Positions 60,729 to 64,000 of a DNA stretch of 64,000 nucleotides are shown one piece after another. A program made the position numbers and the translations under genes. The notes beneath the pieces are model-generated. The model had not been told where the DNA came from and ran no database searches. It worked only from the letters and a program-made list of their open reading frames with translations. The stretch comes from Eutreptiella sp. 'Long Island Sound 2002'. Lineage: Eukaryota > Euglenozoa > Euglenophyceae > Eutreptiales > Eutreptiaceae. Position 1 is the first letter of the stretch. Each line of letters starts with the position of its first letter. The stretch covers positions 118,123,104-118,187,103 of the forward strand of contig OZ038379.1 of assembly GCA_964036045.1 (NCBI GenBank). The letters run 5' to 3'.

Positions 60729-63700
60729 ATGGTGCCCCCATGGATGCGGTACACCCCGAAAACCCCCTTCAGCCAGCCGACCAGAGACCACCACGGGACG
60801 CACCAAGGGGACGCCGCGGAATACCCACCCACAGTGAGGCCCCGACACCCGCTACCCGCCAGCAACCTACCACGGGCCCACCCCACGCCCGAGCAAATAG
60901 CCCCCCCCCCACCGTGGAAACGATACACCCCAGCCACACACCGCCACTCACCACCCACGGGCACCGCACCGGGGTCACAACACGCCCAAGAGGCCGCGAC
61001 CCACCGACCCGCGGACCCCGCAAACGCAATACCCCGCACCACTGGGCCCACTCAACGGTGGGCCGACACCCCCAAGCACCACACGACCACACCCCCCTGG
61101 TTACGACACTCCAGTCCCGCACACCCCGCCCCAGGGGACCCCAGGCCCCACGCCACGCCCACCCCGCACGGCCCACGTACAGAAACACGCCAGGAGGACG
61201 ATCAAGAGACCACGCGGGGCTGCCCCACACCGCCAGAGGACAAACCACGGGCGACAACCCACCCCACCAGACCTGGACACGGTGCCCCCCCCCCCCAACG
61301 GGAAGGCCACCACACAGCACAACACCACCATACCGCACCGCACCGCCCTCCCCCACCCGGGGGCACGGGACACCACAGCCCACCAACACAGGAACGAAGC
61401 CGCGCCCCGCCGACTCCGCACTGCACCCCACCGGCACCACCCCTGGAAACCCCGCACACCTCGCGCCAGCTCAACACCCACCACCGGCCACAACCCGAAC
61501 CGCACACAGGGGCAACACCACCGGCCAGGACAGCCATCAGCGTGCAGCCACACACCACAACCACGCCAAACGGCGCGCCTCCCCCGACGCACGACCCCGC
61601 ACCGGCCGCCGCACGTGCCCCGAACACCAGCATCACACGCCCACCGTGCCATGAAGCAGCACCCCAGCACGTGAACACGCACGATGACCCCATGGCCCTG
61701 GACATCGACAGCCTGCTAGAACTGGAACTCCAACACACGGAGGACACGGAGCATCATATGGACCCCACCCCGCCGGAGCTCGAGCCCACAGCAAGCGGCC
61801 CCGCGGACCCCAGCCCGCATAATGCCCCCCCACGCCCCCCCCCCCCGCGAGAGGGCGCCCTGGACGCACCTGTCCAACGCCCTGCGGCGCCACCACCCCA
61901 CCCACGAAGCCAGCAACGGGCCCGCCGAGTACCGGGCGTCACTCGAGCACGACCTGCCTGACGTCACGGGGCCGGGACTCCACAAGTACACCACCGCCCC
62001 CCCCCCTCCAGGCACCCCCACACAAGAATGGGAGGACGTGTACGTCGTCGACGTCACCGACATGACGGCATACGTGGAAAGCGTGGAGGGCCCGGAGCAA
62101 GACACCGTCCTCAGCCTCCTCGCCTACCACAGCTGGAGATGGGGCCACGAGGTCACCCTCCACCGACCGCAGGACGGGCCCCACCAGTGGTCCCCAGAGC
62201 AAACAGCGAAGTGGGACATCGTCCTCCAACTCACCCCCGAGAGCTTCTACATCCTCACGCACAGCGGATTACCCGACGCCACACCCAATGCACAGGCGCT
62301 GCCGCTGGCCCAGCCCCAGGAGGACGACGCAGACGCACCACCCCCGGAGGAATGTAATTGGGACCCCCCCACAGCCACCACCGAACGCATGCCGCACCGG
62401 CTCACCAAACGTCACCTCCCCCACGACTACCATGCCACCAACGACTCGCGGGGACGCCGCACACTGCCCCTGCAGTGGGCATCACCCGAAGGCACCTTCA
62501 CTTCGGGGGAAATCCTCCCCGGCACCGTGGCGCTCACGTACCTATGACTCCGAGACGCGGAGACGCACGCGCAGCCCCCCGGCACACACCTCCTCCTCAC
62601 CCTAGAGGGAGAGGCCGCCGTCGAAAACGTCCACACAGCGGAGGGAGAGGACTACGTGACGGCGAACGCAGACACCGCAGTATGGCTACACGCTCACGAG
62701 CACACCACACCCCCCACCGTAGTACTGGGGTCACACCCCTGGCACGTGGTCATCGTGCGACTGCCCACAGGAGCAGACACAGGAAGCGCCCAACAGGGAT
62801 GGGCGGACAGGTGGGCACACGTGTGCGCCTCCCTGCACGAAGGGCTGCACAGACCCTCCCTCACCAGTCACACCCTCGAGCCGGCCCCCACCACGGCCGA
62901 ATCCCACACCGGGGCGACCCCCCCCACCGGAGTCTCGGCCTACACGCGCACCCTCCACCGCGAGGCAGCGGAAGCCCTCAAGACCGCCATCTCCAACCAC
63001 CAGAGCCTCGTGCACACCCCCCACGATAACACACAAAAGGGCTACACCCTATGGTGGCACCACCCCGCACCAGAAGGGGGCCTGCAGCCACCGGCAGACC
63101 AGCCTGGCATCGGCCCAGACCTCACAGCGATCGCCCACGCCGTCGCCGCCATGGCCCAGCAAGTTGGGGCGCCACCCCATTGGGCACCGTCCATCATCAA
63201 GGAAACGGCAGCACACCACAACCCAGCTTTCACACACCTCCGGGGACGCCCCATTCATCCCACCCTACCGGACCTCGACCTCCCCGCCCACGATGCGTGG
63301 GCAGTCCACATCCTCGTGCCCCACGACACCGCGCCCAAAACGGGGGCCGCGACGGCACTCATCACCAAACAACTCACCAATACCGCACTCGACTACGACA
63401 TACCAACGCCAAAAGTCATCGTCACCCACAACACGGGTCACGACCACTACTACCTCCAGGCCACGCATGAGCGCTCCCCCGTCACCATATACACCTTTAC
63501 CACCTACCCTGGCCTCCAGCCACCGCAACACCACCCGCGCCCAGCATGGAAGCATCCCCTACACGTTGCCCCGACCCCTCGCAAAAGGCCCACCCACCAC
63601 GCGCCCCCTCCCGCCGACAGCACCGCCCTCCACACCGCCCGCAGACGGGCCGCGGCACACCACCAAAACCACCTGCTCCCACGCATTAACGCTGGACCCG

Positions 63701-63999
63701 CCACCGTCACCGAGGCCACCCACAAAAGCACCTTGAACCTACTGGCTCGCAAGCTACGCCCCAAAATGGCACTGGAGGACACACTCTGGATATACTATTT
63801 CGAAAGCCGCACGGCACGGGTGGCGGACCTCCGCAACATCATCCCCCGCCACATCCAGCGCGCGGTAGGGCCCTTCACCGTGTACGCGGTACCGCACCCC
63901 ATAACAGCCCCGTGCACCCACTGCAACCCTCGGTGCGCGCTGCCATGCGCGGGCGCTCTGCAGCAACCCCTGCCCACCCCTACCTACAGGGGGGGCATA
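60729..63999 (+). pseudogene. Locus B: unknown conserved protein, near-intact copy, runs off window
   Basis: A Pro/Thr/His-rich first part (60,729 to about 61,845) contains two PPW(M/K)RYTP repeats and an acidic helix MALDIDSLLELELQ (61,692). A shift inside the C-run near 61,840 leads to a second frame, open from 61,822 to the window end except for one TGA (62,545), so about 720 codons. Conserved landmarks shared in order with locus A: SWRWGHEVTLH (62,133), LLLTLEGEA (62,595), KGYTLWWHH (63,040), PKVIVTHN (63,412), TIYTFTTYPG (63,490), TLWIYYFESRTARVADLRN (63,783) and GPFTVYAV (63,868). No signal peptide, membrane segment or known catalytic motif is visible. The long reach of open frame, and its alignment with an independently damaged copy, argue for a real gene. 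Confidence 0.65.
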
Positions 64000-64000
64000 T

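Noticed and set aside
17309-62547. TGA as a reassigned sense codon, since many interrupted frames (LINE, PFP, family 1 gag, locus B) resume in the same frame after TGA
   Set aside because: Where another copy allows comparison, the residue at TGA is Arg, Arg, Gly, Trp or Leu, not one amino acid, and TAG and TAA interruptions also occur. Nonsense decay explains this better.

Overview
This is GC-rich, repeat-dominated eukaryotic DNA, most likely from a large-genome protist or alga. No bacterial or organellar signature, rRNA, tRNA or CRISPR array is visible. A dinoflagellate or other alveolate is a reasonable guess, not a proof. The only recognisable housekeeping sequence is a broken fragment of a pyrophosphate-dependent phosphofructokinase (PFP). 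It spans the end of one PFP domain and the apparent start of another, a tandem-domain layout known from alveolates. No complete spliced-leader sequence was found. Nearly all genes here are retrotransposon genes carrying in-frame stops or small frameshifts.

Layout. (1) 1-7,262, minus strand: 5' part (leader and gag) of a Ty3/gypsy-like LTR retrotransposon, 'family 1', running off the window. (2) 7,263-10,100: no recognised gene. (3) 10,103-15,212 and 23,603-25,480, minus strand: a large unknown protein locus ('locus A'), made of a degenerate repeat array, a Pro/Thr-rich part and a conserved unknown region. Its array is split by (4) an 8.4-kb LINE at 15,223-23,592, flanked by 10-bp direct repeats and carrying ORF1, an APE-type endonuclease, RT, RNase H and a zinc knuckle. 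(5) 25,481-35,635: minisatellites, a 620-bp direct duplication (27.2 and 34.1 kb) enclosing a Pro/His/RS-rich ORF and the PFP fragment, and purine-rich low-complexity DNA. (6) 35,636-46,517: a full-length gypsy element with a chromodomain, 'family 2', with two 145-bp LTRs and a polypurine tract. (7) 46,523-56,965: a second family 1 copy, plus strand, with gag, protease and RT, cut off by (8) a 65-bp satellite (to 57,790) and followed by a 64-bp satellite (58.3-58.7 kb). (9) 58,690-64,000, plus strand: 'locus B', a second copy of the locus A cassette with the same order of parts, running off the window.

The two gypsy families are related: their Gag, protease and RT align, their LTRs both begin TGAAG, and in both a single in-frame UAG lies between the Gag zinc knuckle and the protease. 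This suggests stop-codon readthrough as the Gag-Pol strategy. The least explained content is the pair of locus A/B cassettes, whose conserved region is colinear over about 1.8 kb and matches no family I recognise.
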